64,000 nt of DNA, taken from NCBI GenBank assembly GCA_947498625.1, contig CANMKR010000001.1:922090-986089 (forward strand), read 5' to 3'. A model generated the notes under the pieces. It saw nothing but the letters and a program-made list of their open reading frames with translations, was not told the DNA's origin and did no database searches. Below, one piece after another: positions 62,048-64,000 of this stretch. The translations under genes were made by a program, and so were the position numbers. The number at the start of each line of letters is the position of its first letter. Position 1 is the first letter of the stretch. This DNA is from an uncultured Kangiella sp. (lineage in GTDB: Bacteria; Pseudomonadota; Gammaproteobacteria; Enterobacterales; Kangiellaceae).

Positions 62048-64000
62048 ATGTCAGCTATAAAAGTAAAGCTTATCAAATGGTTAGCCACTGTTTTAACTAT
62101 TGGTCTTTGTTCAATAAGCGCTTTTGCAGAAGAAAAAGTGCTAGTCTTTGAAAATCAATCAATTCCAATCGAGTTAAAAGTTAACCAACAACTTTCAAAC
62201 AAGATTAAGCTCAAGCAGTATAAATCATCCGAATTTAAACAAGATAGTGCTCAGCATTTTAAAGCTAGTATTCGCCAATATGATAGAGCTTGGATAAGAG
62301 CTTCAAAAATAAACCAGCAATGGACTGGTCTCGCTTCAATAGATGGGCAGCTTTATGAAGTGGTTTCTGTGAATGGTGATGCTATTGAATTAACTCAACT
62401 TAATACCCATCAGCACGACATGAGTTGCGGGGTTGAACATGAAGGTAAAAGACATAATCCAAAAGAGGATTTTTTAAAACAATTTATAGATGAGCCTCAG
62501 CAAAATGAGACAGTTGCTTCCCATCTAATTCAAGCACAACCTTTATATGTAAACTATAACAAGCAACAAGCAGTTTGTGCCGATGCCATTGGCGGTGTTT
62601 GTAGTTTTGCCGAAATAGAATTTGTGTTTGATCAGCTCTATCAAGCCCGTTTTGCAGCTAATGAGTTAGTTAGTCAAACTAATGCTTTGATTAATATTAT
62701 TGAAGGTTTTTATGAAAATGATTTTAGCATTCGCTTTAACAGTATCACTGTCGAGTTCTTGCAGTCTGAAATCTTTGATACCACTACAGTAGCCAGAGAC
62801 CTTCTTACGGATGTTCGTCAAAAGAAAGGTAACAATGAATTGAGTTTTATACAAAATAAACGCAGCTTACTGCATTTGATAACAGGGAGAAATTTTGATG
62901 GTTCTACTGCAGGTGTAGCCTATGTTGGAGTGTTATGCAGTAATTCAGGTTTTAGCAGTGGCGTTACCAATTTAATTCCAAGCTCGGGCGGTACTCCTCG
63001 CCTACCCATAACCGCACTAATTGTTGCTCATGAATTAGGTCACAACTTTGGTTCCAGTCATGACAGTGATGGCAACTCTTGTGCTAGTTCCGGCTTTGTG
63101 ATGGCTGCCAGCGCAAGCAGCTCTGCAACTAATTTTTCGAGTTGTTCAATCGACGTAATGACGCAAGAATATAATGATTTAACCAATCCTCAAGCATGTT
63201 TTGATTTTCCATTGGAGTTAGCGATAGCATCGGATCCAAGCAATTCACAAGAGATGATTGTAATGCAAGCAGCAGATTTAAATTTTGATGTTTCGTTGGA
63301 GTTGCCAACGGGTGCTACTTTAAATCAAGTGGATTTAGTTGGATCAATACCAGCCCAAGCGGGACGTTTTAATTCCGTTAGCTTTGCAGGTACAGCTTGT
63401 TCAATTGATACTGATGGTGATTCGTTCGATTGCCAACTAGCAAATCCCTCAGCGGCTTCTAGCATTAGTATCAATGTGACACCATTAACGACAGGTTTCG
63501 AATTATCACAAGAAGTCAGTGCTGCTAGCGACTTTATCGATATAGATTTGAGCAATAATCAATTAACTTCTAGCTTTAATGTCAGTCAAATAATGGCGCC
63601 TGCTGCAGTGACTAATTTAACGGCTTCAGAATCGAATAATATTGTAACTTTAAACTGGTCAGATAATTCTGATAATGAAGATGGTTTTAGACTTGAACGT
63701 AGCGATAATAATGGCGCATTCAATCAAATTGTTGAGCTTGCATCTAATGTGGTTTCTTATCAAGATTCCAATGTCAGTGATGATAATGATTATAGCTATC
63801 GATTGATTGCCTTTAACGCAGGCGGTGATGCCAGCGCTTCCAATACAGTCAGTATCAGTTTAGAAGCTCCGCCAGTGCCTCCTTCGCCAGCTCCAGATGA
63901 TGGCGGCTCAGGCGGTGGCTTTGCTCAATGGTGGTTGTTAGCCTTGTTGGTCATACGCTATGGAGTTAATATAAAAGGAGTTAACCTTAAACAGGCAAAG
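62048..64000 (+). CDS. Reprolysin-like (M12B) secreted metalloprotease with GlyGly-CTERM-like tail, 3' end missing
   Basis: The frame is open for 651 codons from the ATG at 62048 to the window edge, preceded by GAGAGTCGAG. A signal peptide (residues 1-28, ending ISAFAEE) leads into an M12B/ADAM-type domain. HELGHNFGSSHD at residues 328-339 has the three zinc His, the catalytic Glu and the Met-turn-like VMAASAS further on. DUF11-like and fibronectin-III-like modules follow (about residues 380-620). The end reads PAPDDGGSGGGFAQWWLLALLVI, a GlyGly-CTERM-like start, but the usual basic RRR tail is not seen in frame, so the tail may be altered or continue past the edge. Confidence 0.85.
   Translation, partial: MSAIKVKLIKWLATVLTIGLCSISAFAEEKVLVFENQSIPIELKVNQQLSNKIKLKQYKSSEFKQDSAQHFKASIRQYDRAWIRASKINQQWTGLASIDGQLYEVVSVNGDAIELTQLNTHQHDMSCGVEHEGKRHNPKEDFLKQFIDEPQQNETVASHLIQAQPLYVNYNKQQAVCADAIGGVCSFAEIEFVFDQLYQARFAANELVSQTNALINIIEGFYENDFSIRFNSITVEFLQSEIFDTTTVARDLLTDVRQKKGNNELSFIQNKRSLLHLITGRNFDGSTAGVAYVGVLCSNSGFSSGVTNLIPSSGGTPRLPITALIVAHELGHNFGSSHDSDGNSCASSGFVMAASASSSATNFSSCSIDVMTQEYNDLTNPQACFDFPLELAIASDPSNSQEMIVMQAADLNFDVSLELPTGATLNQVDLVGSIPAQAGRFNSVSFAGTACSIDTDGDSFDCQLANPSAASSISINVTPLTTGFELSQEVSAASDFIDIDLSNNQLTSSFNVSQIMAPAAVTNLTASESNNIVTLNWSDNSDNEDGFRLERSDNNGAFNQIVELASNVVSYQDSNVSDDNDYSYRLIAFNAGGDASASNTVSISLEAPPVPPSPAPDDGGSGGGFAQWWLLALLVIRYGVNIKGVNLKQAK

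Noticed and set aside
1..64000. tRNA, rRNA, CRISPR array or complete insertion sequence
   Set aside because: I looked for cloverleaf-like sequences, regularly spaced direct repeats and transposase motifs and saw none; a tRNA or CRISPR scan would settle this.

Overview
The window looks like chromosome of a free-living, aerobic, low-to-mid GC gammaproteobacterium. Protein character and gene order suggest a relative of Kangiella/Aliikangiella in the Oceanospirillales, but this is inference; no database search was possible. Features pointing that way include class Ia ribonucleotide reductase with two ATP cones, Fe superoxide dismutase, RNase T, ElbB, GlyGly-CTERM secreted proteins, and the order bfr-bfd-peroxiredoxin...rnt-pyrC-gloA, which I recall from Pseudomonas.

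Layout. 0-6.7 kb: small housekeeping and membrane genes plus a HipBA toxin-antitoxin operon behind palindromic operator-like repeats. 6.8-8.4 kb: an AbgT transporter. 8,438-13,473: a 5,036-bp segment bounded by perfect 22-bp inverted repeats and flanked by an 8-bp direct repeat (TAGATACT). It has the anatomy of a transposon but encodes no transposase. Its cargo is a LysR regulator, an MDR-type quinone oxidoreductase, an SDR, a luciferase-like monooxygenase and a crotonase. 13.5-18.4 kb: a full arginine-to-spermidine route (speA, speB, a eukaryotic-type S-adenosylmethionine decarboxylase, speE). 18.5-32 kb: an HD-GYP phosphodiesterase, a fused E1 alpha/beta 2-oxoacid dehydrogenase, cysM, a CNNM/CBS protein, a spermidine-synthase-like pair split from a usually fused protein, an M48 protease, sodB, a cyclic-di-GMP-I (GEMM-I) riboswitch before a gene of unknown function, a K+ channel, and a DUF2157/GDYXXLXY pair.

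32-40 kb: nrdB and nrdA with a DnaA box upstream, an iron-type ABC ATPase, monothiol glutaredoxin and a Tat-exported epimerase-like protein. 40-46 kb: a LytS/LytTR two-component system divergent from a secreted NTF2-like protein, a secreted SDR, an Npt-like nucleotide transporter and a TPR protein, with 21-bp-spaced direct repeats in the shared promoter region. 46-54 kb: iron and oxidative-stress genes (bfr, bfd, peroxiredoxin, a small gene behind a perfect Fur box), interrupted by an accessory stretch with an excisionase-like mini-island between duplicated terminators and two kinds of palindromic repeat. 54-64 kb: surface and secreted functions, namely a 1,533-aa GlyGly-CTERM protein, a TonB-dependent receptor, ElbB, and a reprolysin-like metalloprotease with a GlyGly-CTERM-like tail that runs off the window.

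The strongest candidate for something undescribed is the transposase-less, TIR/TSD-bounded metabolic cassette at 8.4-13.5 kb. Next come the GEMM-I-controlled gene at 29.2 kb, the Fur-controlled 83-aa gene at 51 kb and the duplicated-terminator island at 47.8-48.4 kb. I saw no tRNA, rRNA, CRISPR array or recognisable transposase.
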